From positions 5,208,001 to 5,272,000 of the forward strand of contig NZ_CP109592.1 of NCBI RefSeq assembly GCF_036250675.1: 64,000 bases of DNA, written 5' to 3'. This document shows, piece by piece, positions 8,855 to 16,833 of the stretch. How positions within the stretch are numbered: position 1 is the first letter of the stretch; each line of letters starts with the position of its first letter. Made by a program: the position numbers and the translations under genes. The stretch is from Streptomyces sp. NBC_01689. GTDB taxonomy: Bacteria; Actinomycetota; Actinomycetes; Streptomycetales; Streptomycetaceae. The notes under the pieces were generated by a model that saw only the letters and a list, made by a program, of their open reading frames with translations, did not search any database and was not told where the DNA came from.

Positions 8855-8880
8855 GCCCCTCGCCGGTCGTGGCGAGGGGC
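8855..8880 (-). terminator. Intrinsic terminator after the Dabb gene
   Basis: A perfect 10-bp stem GCCCCTCGCC / GGCGAGGGGC with a 6-nt loop lies just past the stop of the minus-strand Dabb gene and is followed on that strand by TTCTTC. Confidence 0.7.
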
Positions 8881-8895
8881 TGCGTGAAGCGCGGC

Positions 8896-9189
8896 TCAGA
8901 ACGGGTAGTCGGCGATCACCCAGGTGGCGAACTCACGCCAGAGCGCGACGCCGGCCTGATGCGCCGGATGCTCCAAGTACCGCTGCAGGGCGTCCGGGTC
9001 GTCGACCGCGGAGTTGATCGCGAAGTCGTACGCGATCGGCCGGTCGGTGATGTTCCAGTCGCATTCCCAGAACCGCAGCTCGGGGATCAGGCCGCCGAGC
9101 GCGCGGAAGGCGGCCACTCCCTCGACGACGCGCGGGTCGTCGCGCTGGACGCCCTCGTCGAGCTTGAAGAGGACCAGATGGCGGATCAC
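8896..9189 (-). CDS. Dabb (stress-responsive A/B barrel) domain protein
   Basis: 97 aa, the full length of a single dimeric ferredoxin-like alpha/beta barrel. It starts MIRHLVLFKLDEGV, the signature of the Dabb family, and contains DFAINSAVDDPDALQRYLEHPAHQ, where the YxxHPxH segment is conserved. Family members include plant stress proteins and polyketide cyclases. No partner enzyme is adjacent, so the reaction is unknown. The 59-aa membrane protein gene is 34 bp upstream on the same strand; the two may be co-transcribed. Confidence 0.85.
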   Translation of the reverse strand: MIRHLVLFKLDEGVQRDDPRVVEGVAAFRALGGLIPELRFWECDWNITDRPIAYDFAINSAVDDPDALQRYLEHPAHQAGVALWREFATWVIADYPF

Positions 9190-9223
9190 GGGTACTCCCT
9201 GGTGGCGCGGCGCGGGTTCCCGC

Positions 9224-9403
9224 TCAGTTCTTGGCTCCGTCGGCGATCCACGTCATGAAGTCGCCGACGGACCGAGCGGCGGACGAAATGCCCTCGAACC
9301 CTATCTGGACGTAGTCGGCCGCCTTCGCCGGATCCGTGATGATCACGTACAGCGCGAAGACCACGAGCACATAGACGGCGATCTTCTTCGAATTCACCGC
9401 CAT
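9224..9403 (-). CDS. Small membrane-associated protein, 59 aa
   Basis: The frame reads MAVNSKKIAVYVLVVFALYV at its start and ends ...DFMTWIADGAKN. One N-terminal transmembrane helix is followed by an amphipathic C-terminus. Third codon positions are almost all G or C, and GGGGAGG lies 7 nt before the ATG, so it is a real gene although short. It lies 34 bp upstream of the Dabb gene. A TACACT -10-like element on this strand near 9452-9457 could be its promoter. Function unknown. Confidence 0.75.
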   Translation of the reverse strand: MAVNSKKIAVYVLVVFALYVIITDPAKAADYVQIGFEGISSAARSVGDFMTWIADGAKN

Positions 9404-9753
9404 CGCGGCCTCCCCTGTGACTGCTGCGCCCGGTGGGCCCCCTGTTGCCGGCGGCGAGTGTAACCTTCACGCCCTTTTTATGGACCAACGGCCTGCTGGC
9501 CGGGGCCTTTTGCCGGTCCCGTCCCGGGCGGCGGAGGCGCAGGATGGAGCCGAGTCCGGCGGTCGGGAGCCCGCAGGGCCGGGGACGGACCTCACTGCGG
9601 GGTCCACGTCGCGGGAATCACCCGAATCCCGCGACGCGGACTTGAGGTCTTTCCCCGCCGGGGCGGCGGCGCGTCCCCCGCGCCGCTTCCCCCGGCCCCC
9701 AGTGGCGGGGACACGCACGAAGGGCCCCGTCTCGCGACGGGGCCCTTCTCAAG
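9404..9753. other. Intergenic region, 350 bp, no convincing gene
   Basis: This contains the upstream region of the 59-aa gene and, at its right end, the tRNA-Ser terminator. An open frame on the minus strand (9467-9718) is Arg/Ala/Gly-rich, without an RBS, and is not supported. Confidence 0.5.
9720..9747 (-). terminator. tRNA-Ser terminator
   Basis: AAGGGCCCCGTC / GACGGGGCCCTT, a perfect 12-bp stem with a 4-nt loop, 6 nt past the tRNA-Ser 3' end on the minus strand. Confidence 0.75.
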
Positions 9754-9838
9754 CGGTAGCGGAGGGATTTGAACCCTCGGTGACTTGCGCCACACTCGCT
9801 TTCGAGGCGAGCTCCTTCGGCCGCTCGGACACGCTACC
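9754..9838 (-). tRNA. tRNA-Ser (anticodon CGA)
   Basis: 85 nt class II tRNA. The acceptor GGTAGCG/CGCTACC pairs perfectly, and the anticodon stem CTCGC/GCGAG holds the loop CTCGAAA (CGA, reads UCG). A long variable arm is present and the T-loop is GTTCAAATC. CCA is not encoded. It is followed by a strong terminator. Confidence 0.95.
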
Positions 9839-9926
9839 GAGGAAGACCCTACCCCAAGGTGGGCCGTGGTCCGAAATCCGTTTCCCGCACCCCTCGGAGC
9901 CGGGCGGGGGCGGCGGAACCCGGTGC

Positions 9927-10418
9927 TCAGCGGGAGCGGAAGAATCCGGTGAGGAGACGCCCGCACTCCTCGTCCAGCACCCCGCCGATCACCTCGGGCC
10001 GGTGGTTGAGCCGGCGGTCGCGCACGAGGTCCCAGACGGAGCCGACCGCGCCCGCCTTCTCGTCGCGGGCGCCGAAGACCACCCGGTCCACCCGGGACTG
10101 CACCAGCGCGCCCGCGCACATCGCGCAGGGCTCCAGGGTGACGACGAGGGTGCAGCCGGACAGTCGCCACTCGCCGAGCCGCTGGGCGGCCCCGCGGATC
10201 GCGAGCACCTCGGCGTGCGCCGTCGGGTCACCCGTGGCCTCGCGCTCGTTGTGTCCGGCCGCGAGCACCGTCGTGCCGTCCGTGGACAGCACGACGGCGC
10301 CGACGGGGACGTCCCCGCCCCGGACGGCCCGGTCGGCCTCGTCCAGGGCGAGCCGCATCGCGGCCCGCCAGCGGTCGCGTACCGGATCTCGTGGAATGGT
10401 CTGTGTCGTGCCGCTCAC
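9927..10418 (-). CDS. tadA: tRNA(adenine34) deaminase TadA
   Basis: 163 aa. It deaminates A34 to inosine in tRNA-Arg(ACG) and is usually essential. The zinc site is complete: HAEV (His and catalytic Glu) and PCAMC (two Cys). The deaminase fold runs from about residue 17 to the end, and VPVGAVV and GHNERE are typical of TadA. The ATG at 10418 gives a normal family length. Its companion gene starts about 560 bp upstream and ends 22 bp before tadA on the same strand, so the two are probably one operon. Confidence 0.95.
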   Translation of the reverse strand: MSGTTQTIPRDPVRDRWRAAMRLALDEADRAVRGGDVPVGAVVLSTDGTTVLAAGHNEREATGDPTAHAEVLAIRGAAQRLGEWRLSGCTLVVTLEPCAMCAGALVQSRVDRVVFGARDEKAGAVGSVWDLVRDRRLNHRPEVIGGVLDEECGRLLTGFFRSR

Positions 10419-10440
10419 CCGGGAAACCTAACCCGGGAAG

Positions 10441-10980
10441 CTAGCGGACGGTCTCCAGGACCTCCGCCGCCCCGAGGGCGTCGGCGATCGTGCTGAGCGC
10501 GTCGCCCTCGTCCAGGGCGAGCAGCTCCTTCTCGCTCACCCCGAGGTCGGCGAGGATCTCGCGGTCCCCGACGGGGCTGTGCGAGACGGCCTCGGCGGCC
10601 ACGGCCTCGTCCTCGTCGTCGGAGTCGTCTGCGTCGTCGGGTTCACCGTCCTCGGTGCCGTCCAGGTCGAGGGAGTCCAGGTCGGCGTCGTCGTCGCCCG
10701 GGTCCCGTCCTAGTAGTTCGTCCGTGAGCAGGATCTCGCCGTACGAGCTGCGGGCGGCGGCTGCGGCGTCCGAGACGTAGATACGAGGGTCCTCCTCGCC
10801 GTCCACGCGGACGACGCCGAACCACGCGTCCTCCTGCTCGATGAGTACGAGCACCGTGTCCTCCTCCGAGGCTTCACGGGCCAGGTCGGTCAGATCCGAC
10901 AGGGTCTCCACATCGTCGAGCTCTGTGTCGCTCGCTTCCCACCCGTCTTCGGTGCGCGCGAGCAGTGCGGCGAAGTACAC
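10441..10980 (-). CDS. tRNA adenosine deaminase-associated protein
   Basis: 179 aa. It belongs to the actinobacterial family found next to tadA (known as tRNA adenosine deaminase-associated protein). It begins YFAALLARTEDGWEASDTEL, has a central acidic tract (DDDADLDSLDLDG and DDADDSDDEDEA), and ends in a small helical domain (ILADLGVSEKELLALDEGDA). The GTG at 10980 is preferred, with GGGAGAG 5 nt upstream; the ATG at 11001 used by other annotations lacks an RBS. Role unproven; the conserved neighbourhood suggests help in TadA folding or regulation. Confidence 0.8.
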   Translation of the reverse strand: MYFAALLARTEDGWEASDTELDDVETLSDLTDLAREASEEDTVLVLIEQEDAWFGVVRVDGEEDPRIYVSDAAAAARSSYGEILLTDELLGRDPGDDDADLDSLDLDGTEDGEPDDADDSDDEDEAVAAEAVSHSPVGDREILADLGVSEKELLALDEGDALSTIADALGAAEVLETVR

Positions 10981-11218
10981 CGTGACTCTCCCACTGGTCA
11001 TAGGCGTGCCGGTTGGGGGTCCCCCCGGCGGAGGTTGATGGGCGGGGAGTGCTGCTCCGAGACCCCACCCACTCGGAATCGTGGCAGAAACAGAGCGTTC
11101 AGGGGACGTCTTCGGCCTGCTGTGTCTGCCTCTTTTGATCGCTACCAGCGGATCGTACGCGGCACTCGGCGTCACGCGTGCATGTCTACGCCCTCACGGC
11201 GTGGGCGGATCCCGCGAG

Positions 11219-11503
11219 CTACCAGCGGAAGGTGCGCATGCGCATGGCGTGACGGAGGCGGGCGACCTTGGCGCGGCGCGGCTGGACACGGTCGCGCAGT
11301 TCGCGCGCCTCGGTGAGTTCACGCAGGAACTGGGCCCGGCGCCGCCTGCGCTGGGCGTCCGTCTCCTGCTCCGGCCGCTGGACGGGCCGTTCGGGCCACC
11401 GCTGCGGGTGCCCGGCGTTCTCGGGCCGCTCGGGCCGCGCCGAGCGCTCCGGCCGCTCCGGCCGCGTGGACTGCTCCGGGGACTTGTCTTTCCGGTCCGG
11501 CAT
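11219..11503 (-). CDS. Conserved basic protein, 94 aa
   Basis: The first 50 residues are a Pro/Glu/Arg-rich low-complexity segment (repeated RPERPE). The C-terminal 40 residues are a strongly basic helical stretch (RRRRRAQFLRELTEARELRD ending MRMRTFRW). The ATG at 11503 is preceded by a G-rich stretch (GGGGTGGTG). It lies between the tadA companion and upp, divergent from upp. Probably nucleic-acid-binding on charge alone; no known domain. Confidence 0.6.
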   Translation of the reverse strand: MPDRKDKSPEQSTRPERPERSARPERPENAGHPQRWPERPVQRPEQETDAQRRRRRAQFLRELTEARELRDRVQPRRAKVARLRHAMRMRTFRW

Positions 11504-11599
11504 ACGCACACCACCCCAGGTTCGTCCTTCCCGCCTTCCCCCGGACGGGCGGTTTGATGCCAGCGCGAGCGGTGCGGGCGCCCGGCTACTGTGGGGGGC

Positions 11600-12235
11600 A
11601 TGCGTCTCCACGTCGTCGACCACCCCCTGGTCGCCCATAAGCTCACCACCCTGCGCGACCGGCGCACCGACTCCGCGACCTTCCGGCGGCTCGCCGACGA
11701 ACTGGTCACCCTGCTCGCCTACGAGGCCACCAGGGACGTGCGCACCGAGCAGGTCGACATCGTGACCCCGGTGGCCTCCACGACGGGCGTCAAGCTGTCC
11801 CACCCGCGCCCGCTGGTCGTGCCGATCCTGCGGGCGGGCCTCGGCATGCTCGACGGCATGGTGCGGCTGCTGCCGACCGCCGAGGTGGGCTTCCTGGGCA
11901 TGGTGCGCGACGAGGAGACCCTCCAGGCGTCCACGTACGCGACCCGGATGCCCGACGACCTCTCCGGGCGGCAGGTCTACGTCCTGGACCCGATGCTCGC
12001 GACCGGCGGCACGCTCGTCGCGGCGATCCAGGAGCTGATCAAGCGGGGCGCCGACGACGTCACCGCGGTGGTGCTGCTCGCCGCGCCCGAGGGCGTGGAG
12101 GTCATGGAACGTGACCTCGCGGGCACGCCCGTCACCGTCGTCACGGCCTCCGTCGACGAACGCCTGAACGAGAACGGGTACATCGTGCCGGGTCTGGGCG
12201 ATGCGGGGGACCGGATGTACGGGGCGGCCGAGTAG
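11600..12235 (+). CDS. upp: Uracil phosphoribosyltransferase
   Basis: 211 aa. It makes UMP from uracil and PRPP (pyrimidine salvage). The PRPP loop is [18 protein letters not shown], and the hood and uracil-binding C-terminus is [19 protein letters not shown], both as in the family. The ATG at 11600 is only 8 nt after a TACTGT hexamer, so the transcript is probably nearly leaderless; the GTG nine bases upstream is less likely. It converges on the LytR_C gene with a repeat-rich gap between. Confidence 0.95.
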   Translation: MRLHVVDHPLVAHKLTTLRDRRTDSATFRRLADELVTLLAYEATRDVRTEQVDIVTPVASTTGVKLSHPRPLVVPILRAGLGMLDGMVRLLPTAEVGFLGMVRDEETLQASTYATRMPDDLSGRQVYVLDPMLATGGTLVAAIQELIKRGADDVTAVVLLAAPEGVEVMERDLAGTPVTVVTASVDERLNENGYIVPGLGDAGDRMYGAAE

Positions 12236-12239
12236 GCCT

Positions 12240-12550
12240 CGGCGTCCGTCCCCGGGGCTCAGCCCCGGGCCCCGCCAGGGGGCGCTGCGCCCCTGACGCC
12301 CGCTCATCGCCCGAAGGACCCGTCCTCGAGCGGCCGGACGGGCCGAGGGTGCGGGCCCGCGCCGGAAGGCCGGCGGCCGGACGGCAGGGGCCGATGGCCG
12401 GACCGGAACCGTCCTGCACCGGCCGGCATCTCCAGCCCGTCCGGCGCCTGCCGACGTCTTCAGCCCGTCCGGCGCTTGCGGACGAGGCCGTCCGGGCCGA
12501 CACGGGGGTCCGGGGGCGGCGCCCCCGGGACGGGACCCCGGGGGCCGAAC
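12240..12550. repeat. GC-rich intergenic repeat with inverted ends, copy 1
   Basis: This fills the gap between convergent upp and the LytR_C gene. The left part has the motif CGCCCGAAGGACCCGTCCTC followed by CGGCCGGACGGGC. The right part carries the inverse form twice (CAGCCCGTCCGGCGC at about 12433 and 12463). The ends are GC hairpins such as GGGGCTCAGCCCC. The same architecture recurs at 16.36-16.83 kb. No coding potential is seen. Confidence 0.65.
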
Positions 12551-12560
12551 CGCACCCCGG

Positions 12561-13226
12561 TCAGCAGTTCTTCGGCCTGGTGGAGGCGTCCGGCTTCGGA
12601 TCGCTCAGCAGGGCCAGCGCCTTGTCCGCGTCCGCCTTCTTGGCGAGCGACGTGAAGCCGGTGCCGATGATGAGGTCGACCTGGTCCGCCCGGGGGCGCC
12701 CGTCGGACTTCACCTGGGCACCCGCGAGCTGGGTGCCCAGGACCGGCAGCGCGGTTTTGACGGCCGCGGCGGAGCCGAGGAGCAGTCCGGGGCCTGCGAC
12801 CTTCTTGTCGTAGGCCTTCGTCGCGTTGCCCACGTCGCCGATGCGGAACCCGCGCTTCTTGAGCTCGTCGGCGGTGTCCTTGGCGAGCCCGCTGCGGGGC
12901 GTGGCGTTCAGGACGTTGACCGTGATTTTGCCGGGCTCCGGCAGGGCGCCCGCGGCGGTGGACAACGCGGCCGCGGACGCCTTGGCCGACGGACCGGGGC
13001 TGGGCGCGCAGTGTGCCTTGGTGCCGGCCGCCGTGGCCTTGTCACCGCCGCCCGTGAAGACGTCGATGAGCTGCAGGGTTCCCCACCCGATCAGCCCGAG
13101 CGCGGTGACGGAGGCGACGACCAGGAACACGAGCCTGCGGCGCCCTCGGGGCCGGCGCATCCGTGGGTACTTGTCCCCCGTGATCCGGTACTGGCCGCCC
13201 ATGCCAGGGGGAGTGAGCATGCTCAT
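12561..13226 (-). CDS. Membrane-anchored LytR_C domain protein
   Basis: 221 aa. A short cytoplasmic N-terminus with basic RRPRGRRR is followed by one TM helix (LVFLVVASVTALGLIGWGTL, about residues 34-53), a Ser/Ala/Pro linker, and the LytR C-terminal domain at about 110-215 (ITVNVLNATPRSGLAKDTAD, ...LLLGSAAAVKTALPVLG). This domain is fused to LytR-CpsA-Psr ligases elsewhere, but the ligase part is absent, so the protein is probably an accessory in cell-wall polymer attachment. The ATG at 13226 is chosen; a second ATG six bases in is equally possible. Neither has a strong RBS. Confidence 0.8.
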   Translation of the reverse strand: MSMLTPPGMGGQYRITGDKYPRMRRPRGRRRLVFLVVASVTALGLIGWGTLQLIDVFTGGGDKATAAGTKAHCAPSPGPSAKASAAALSTAAGALPEPGKITVNVLNATPRSGLAKDTADELKKRGFRIGDVGNATKAYDKKVAGPGLLLGSAAAVKTALPVLGTQLAGAQVKSDGRPRADQVDLIIGTGFTSLAKKADADKALALLSDPKPDASTRPKNC

Positions 13227-13348
13227 GGGCGCAGCGTAGTGTGCCGCGGCGGCGATGCCTACTAAATGATCATTGACCCGCACGCAGTCCAACCCAAAAG
13301 GGTCAACCTTGGTCCGATCGAGGAGGCCGGGCGCCGGTCCGGCGGGTA

Positions 13349-13645
13349 CTAACCCAGTTCCAGGACGCGGGCGTGGAGCACCTGGCGCTGCTGCAGCGCG
13401 GCGCGGACGGCGCGGTGCAGGCCGTCCTCCAGGTACAGATCGCCCTGCCACTTCACGACGTGCGCGAAGAGGTCGCCGTAGAAGGTGGAGTCCTCGGCGA
13501 GGAGGGTCTCCAGGTCCAGCTGGCCCTTCGTCGTCACGAGCTGATCGAGGCGGACCGGGCGCGGTGCGACGTCCGCCCACTGCCGGGTGCTTTCCCGGCC
13601 GTGGTCGGGGTACGGCCGGCCGTTTCCGATGCGCTTGAAGATCAC
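13349..13645 (-). CDS. Conserved actinobacterial protein, VapB-antitoxin-like
   Basis: 98 aa, starting MIFKRIGNGRPYPDHGREST. It is well conserved in Streptomyces and is usually annotated as a VapB-family antitoxin. The segment PRPVRLDQLVTTKGQLDLET also resembles ParB-type nucleotide-binding proteins. No VapC toxin gene is next to it, so an antitoxin role is not supported by context. It is divergent from the HerA-like ATPase gene with about 170 bp between. Confidence 0.7.
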   Translation of the reverse strand: MIFKRIGNGRPYPDHGRESTRQWADVAPRPVRLDQLVTTKGQLDLETLLAEDSTFYGDLFAHVVKWQGDLYLEDGLHRAVRAALQQRQVLHARVLELG

Positions 13646-13815
13646 ACGGAAAGCCTACCGGCCCCGGCCTTCCGGGCGCAGCCATGGCGACGGAGTGCGA
13701 CGCTGGAAAAGATGTCCCAAACCCGGGCGAACCGGTAAGTCTCCCTGCCGGCCCGGGACCCACCGGGCACACCCGGACCGGGAAGCGACGGGGAACAGGG
13801 GAACAGGGGCCTGAC

Positions 13816-15459
13816 ATGAGCGACAGCGACACCGGGGCGGGCACGCCCCCGACCGCCGCACCCGAACGGGTGAGCGGCGCGGCGGCCGTCCGGCCGGAGG
13901 CGGTGAGCGGGGGAGCCGCGCTCCCCGCCGAAGCGCTGAGGATCGCCGCCGGGTACGCGTTCACCGGACCCGCTCTCGACCTGGGTGCCCTGATCTGGGA
14001 CGGGCGGTGTCTGCCGGACGCGCAGATCCGTGTGCCGCTGGCCATGCTCAACCGGCACGGCCTGGTCGCGGGCGCCACCGGCACCGGCAAGACCAAGACG
14101 CTGCAGCTGATGGCCGAGCAGTTGTCGGCGCAGGGCGTGCCGGTGTTCCTGGCCGACGTCAAGGGCGACCTGTCCGGGATCGCGGAGCCGGGTGCGGAAC
14201 AGGAGAAGGTGCGGACGCGGGCGGAGGAGGTCCAGCAGGCGTGGACACCAGCCGGCTGTCCGGCCGAGTTCCTCGCGCTGGGGGGCCTGGGGCACGGCAT
14301 TCCCGTACGGGCCACGGTCACCAGCTTCGGCCCGGTGCTGATGTCGAAGGTGCTCCAGCTCAATCCGACGCAGGAGCAGTCCCTCGGTCTGATCTTCCAT
14401 TACGCCGACCAGAAGGGCCTCGAACTGTTCGACCTCAAGGATCTGCGGGCGGTCGTCGCGTTCCTGAGTTCGGACGAGGGCAAGCAGGAGCTGAAGGGGA
14501 TCGGCGGCCTCTCGACGGCGACGGCCGGGGTGATCCTGCGGTCCCTCACCGCGTTCGAGGCGCAGGGCATGGGCCCGTTCTTCGGGGAACCTGAGTTCGA
14601 CACCGGCGAGCTGCTGCGGACGGCGCCGGACGGGCGCGGTGTGGTCTCCGTCCTCGAACTCCCCGAGGTCCAGGACAGGCCGCAGCTCTTCTCGACCTTC
14701 CTGATGTGGATGCTCGCGGACCTCTTCCACGACCTGCCGGAGGTCGGCGACGTCGAGAGACCGAAGCTGGTCTTCTTCTTCGACGAGGCCCATCTGCTCT
14801 TCACCGGCGCCTCGAAGGCCTTCCTGGAGTCCGTCACGCAGACGGTCCGTCTGATTCGCTCGAAAGGGGTCGGCGTCTTCTTCGTGACCCAGACGCCCAA
14901 GGACGTGCCGGCCGACGTCCTCGCGCAGCTCGGCAACCGTGTCCAGCACGCGCTGCGCGCCTTCACACCGGACGACCGGAAGGCGCTGACGGCGACGGTG
15001 AAGACGTTCCCCGACTCCGGGTACGACCTGGAGGAGGTCCTCACCGGGCTCGGCATCGGGGAGGCCGTGGTGACCGTGATGAGCGAGCGGGGCGCGCCGA
15101 CACCGGTCGCCGCGACCCGGCTGCGGGCGCCGGGATCCCTGATGGGTCCGGCCGACGGCGACGCCCTGGACCGGACGGTGCGGGAGTCCCCGCTGTACGG
15201 GCGGTACGCGCGGGCGGTCGATCGCGAGTCCGCTTACGAGAAGCTCACCGCGCGGGAGGCCGCGCGGGAGCAGGCGGCCGCGGACGCCGCGCCCGCGCCC
15301 GGGAGGGCGCCGGCGAAGGGGCGTCGGCGGGAGGAGCGTTCGGTCGTCGAGCAGGTCGTCGCGAGCGGTGTGTTCAAGTCCCTGGCGCGGTCGGTGGGGA
15401 CGCAGCTCGGGCGGGAGATCACCCGGTCCCTCTTCGGGACGGCCCGCCGCGGCCGGTAG
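13816..15459 (+). CDS. HerA/VirB4-type P-loop ATPase (DUF853 family helicase)
   Basis: 547 aa. Walker A is GATGTGKTKTLQ (residues about 89-100), Walker B is VFFFDEAHLLF (about 319-329), and sensor and arginine-finger regions follow (FFVTQTPKDVPADVLAQLGN). This is the HerA-like bipolar DNA translocase fold of the DUF853 group, usually a stand-alone cytosolic hexamer of unknown task. The C-terminus is a basic Ala-rich tail. The ATG at 13816 follows AGGGGCCTGAC; a longer frame upstream lacks an RBS. No NurA nuclease is nearby. Confidence 0.85.
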   Translation: MSDSDTGAGTPPTAAPERVSGAAAVRPEAVSGGAALPAEALRIAAGYAFTGPALDLGALIWDGRCLPDAQIRVPLAMLNRHGLVAGATGTGKTKTLQLMAEQLSAQGVPVFLADVKGDLSGIAEPGAEQEKVRTRAEEVQQAWTPAGCPAEFLALGGLGHGIPVRATVTSFGPVLMSKVLQLNPTQEQSLGLIFHYADQKGLELFDLKDLRAVVAFLSSDEGKQELKGIGGLSTATAGVILRSLTAFEAQGMGPFFGEPEFDTGELLRTAPDGRGVVSVLELPEVQDRPQLFSTFLMWMLADLFHDLPEVGDVERPKLVFFFDEAHLLFTGASKAFLESVTQTVRLIRSKGVGVFFVTQTPKDVPADVLAQLGNRVQHALRAFTPDDRKALTATVKTFPDSGYDLEEVLTGLGIGEAVVTVMSERGAPTPVAATRLRAPGSLMGPADGDALDRTVRESPLYGRYARAVDRESAYEKLTAREAAREQAAADAAPAPGRAPAKGRRREERSVVEQVVASGVFKSLARSVGTQLGREITRSLFGTARRGR

Positions 15460-15533
15460 GGCGCGCCGCCGGGACGGGGTTCTCGACGGGTTCCAGGGAC
15501 GGCCGCCCCGGTGCGCGGGACGGCCGTTCCGCG

Positions 15534-15728
15534 CTACCCGGGGGACTGGTCGCGTCCGCGCTTCCTCGGGGTGACCACGGGGGAGGCCAGGGGCGAGGGC
15601 CGGGACGAGGTGTACCGGCCCTCGTCCGGGGCGGGCGGCCGGGTGGCGTCCGGGTTCGGCTTCTGCGCATCGCGTGCGGCTTCCGCGCGCAGCAGGGCGT
15701 GCAGGATCGCGTACGGATCGTGGGGCAT
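15534..15728 (-). CDS. Small conserved protein, 64 aa
   Basis: It begins MPHDPYAILHALLRAEAARD, a helical N-terminus, followed by a Pro/Ser/Arg-rich tail. AAGGA is 8 nt upstream of the ATG. It starts 51 bp after the stop of the 118-aa secreted protein gene, so the pair is probably co-transcribed. No known function. Confidence 0.6.
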   Translation of the reverse strand: MPHDPYAILHALLRAEAARDAQKPNPDATRPPAPDEGRYTSSRPSPLASPVVTPRKRGRDQSPG

Positions 15729-15779
15729 GGCTGTGTCCTTGCGTTCGCTGGTACCTGGTCCGTCGGTCGACCGGGTCCG

Positions 15780-16136
15780 TCAGCAGCGCAGGACCACCGA
15801 GCGCGAGGTGTCCTGGGCGGGTCGGGGCGAAGCCGCCGCGGGGCGGGGCCGGGACGCGGGGTCCGGGCGGCCGGGTGCGGCGAGGGGGGTGGGGCGCGGG
15901 CGGGTGAGGTGGCCGTGCGCGGGGCGGCCGGGCGGCCGGAGGGCCGTGTCGAGCACGTCGTGCTCGGCGCCGTGGCCCGGGGCGTCGGCGACCGCCGTGG
16001 GGGCCGCGGCGGTGAGTGCCCCGGCCTGCGCGCCCGCGGCGAGGAACGCGACGAGGAGCAGGGCCAGCAACCGCATCCACGCGTGCCGGTACCGGTGCCG
16101 CGGGTGCGGCCGGTGGCACGGCGGGGCGGGACTCAT
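15780..16136 (-). CDS. Small putative secreted protein, 118 aa
   Basis: An unusual His/Arg-rich N-terminus of 20 residues precedes a clear signal-type hydrophobic stretch (MRLLALLLVAFLAAGAQAGA), then a Pro/Arg/Ala-rich mature part of about 70 residues. It ends SRSVVLRC with a single Cys. An internal ATG at 16076 would give a more normal signal peptide but lacks an RBS; the ATG at 16136 has GAGGGGA 11 nt upstream. Function unknown. Confidence 0.5.
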   Translation of the reverse strand: MSPAPPCHRPHPRHRYRHAWMRLLALLLVAFLAAGAQAGALTAAAPTAVADAPGHGAEHDVLDTALRPPGRPAHGHLTRPRPTPLAAPGRPDPASRPRPAAASPRPAQDTSRSVVLRC

Positions 16137-16354
16137 GTCAGGTCATGTCCCCTCGGCGGGAGGGAGGTTCATCAGGTGGCGGGGAGATCCGCCCTCATGG
16201 CGTACGGATGAGGCGTCGGGTTGACGGTGGGGGTGGTTCGGGTGCCTCGGCCGTGCGTCACGTCCCATGTTTGGGGGGTGGGAGGTGGTGCGCCAGCGGG
16301 GGTGGCCCACACGGGACCCCTGCCGGGGGTTCGGAGGGAGTCGACGCTCGGCCC

Positions 16355-16830
16355 CGCGGTCCCGTCCCTGGGGCTCCGCCCCCGGACCCCCGCCAGGGGC
16401 GCTGCGCCCCCTGGACCCCCGCATCGCCCGAAGGGCTCGTCCTCACGCGCCGGACGGGCTGTAGATGCGCGCCTGGGTTGATCGGGTCCCGGGCCATCGC
16501 CCGAAGGGCTCGTCCTCAAGCGCCGGACGGACTGTAGATGCGCGCCTGGGTTGATCGGGTCCCGGGCCATCGCCCGAAGGGCTCGTCCTCAAGCGCCGGA
16601 CGGGCTGGGGATGCGGGCCGATGCCGGATGGTTCCGGTTTGGCCGCCAGCCACTGCCGTCCGACCGTCAGCCTCTGCCGGCCGTCCTGCGCGGGCCCGCA
16701 CTCTCAGCCCGTCCGGCGTTTGAGGACGAGGCCGTTCAGGCCGAACGGGGGTCTGGGGGCGGAGCCCCCAGGGACAGGGCGCCCACGCCGGCCAAGGGGG
16801 TCCCCGCCGGGGGCGGAGCCCCCAGGGACC
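16355..16830. repeat. GC-rich intergenic repeat with inverted ends, copy 2
   Basis: This is the same family as 12.24-12.55 kb. The left part has CGCCCGAAGGGCTCGTCCTC and CGCCGGACGGGCT in three tandem copies. The right part (about 16700-16740) has the inverse CAGCCCGTCCGGCGTTTGAG, followed by GGGGGCGGAGCCCCC hairpins (about 16753-16771 and again near 16811-16830). It fills the 697-bp gap before the HhH-GPD gene. No coding potential. Confidence 0.7.
16422..16607. repeat. 73-bp tandem repeat, about 2.5 copies
   Basis: The unit begins CATCGCCCGAAGGGCTCG and includes TGTAGATGCGCGCCTGGG and TTGATCGGGTCCCGGGC. Copies start at 16422, 16495 and 16568 (exact 73-bp period). Copies 1 and 2 differ at only a few bases; copy 3 stops after GACGGGCTG. 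Confidence 0.85.
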
Positions 16831-16833
16831 TGG

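Noticed and set aside
9467..9718. Minus-strand open frame between the 59-aa gene and tRNA-Ser
   Set aside because: No RBS, Arg/Ala/Pro-rich, ends in the 5' flank of another gene; composition-driven.
13349..13645. Toxin-antitoxin module (VapB-like protein)
   Set aside because: No toxin gene adjoins either side; kept only as a conserved protein.
13642..16119. Long minus-strand open frame over the HerA-like gene
   Set aside because: Arg/Pro/Gly-rich shadow crossing several real genes.
16422..16607. CRISPR-like direct repeats
   Set aside because: The 73-bp units are contiguous with no unique spacers and no cas genes nearby; a tandem duplication.
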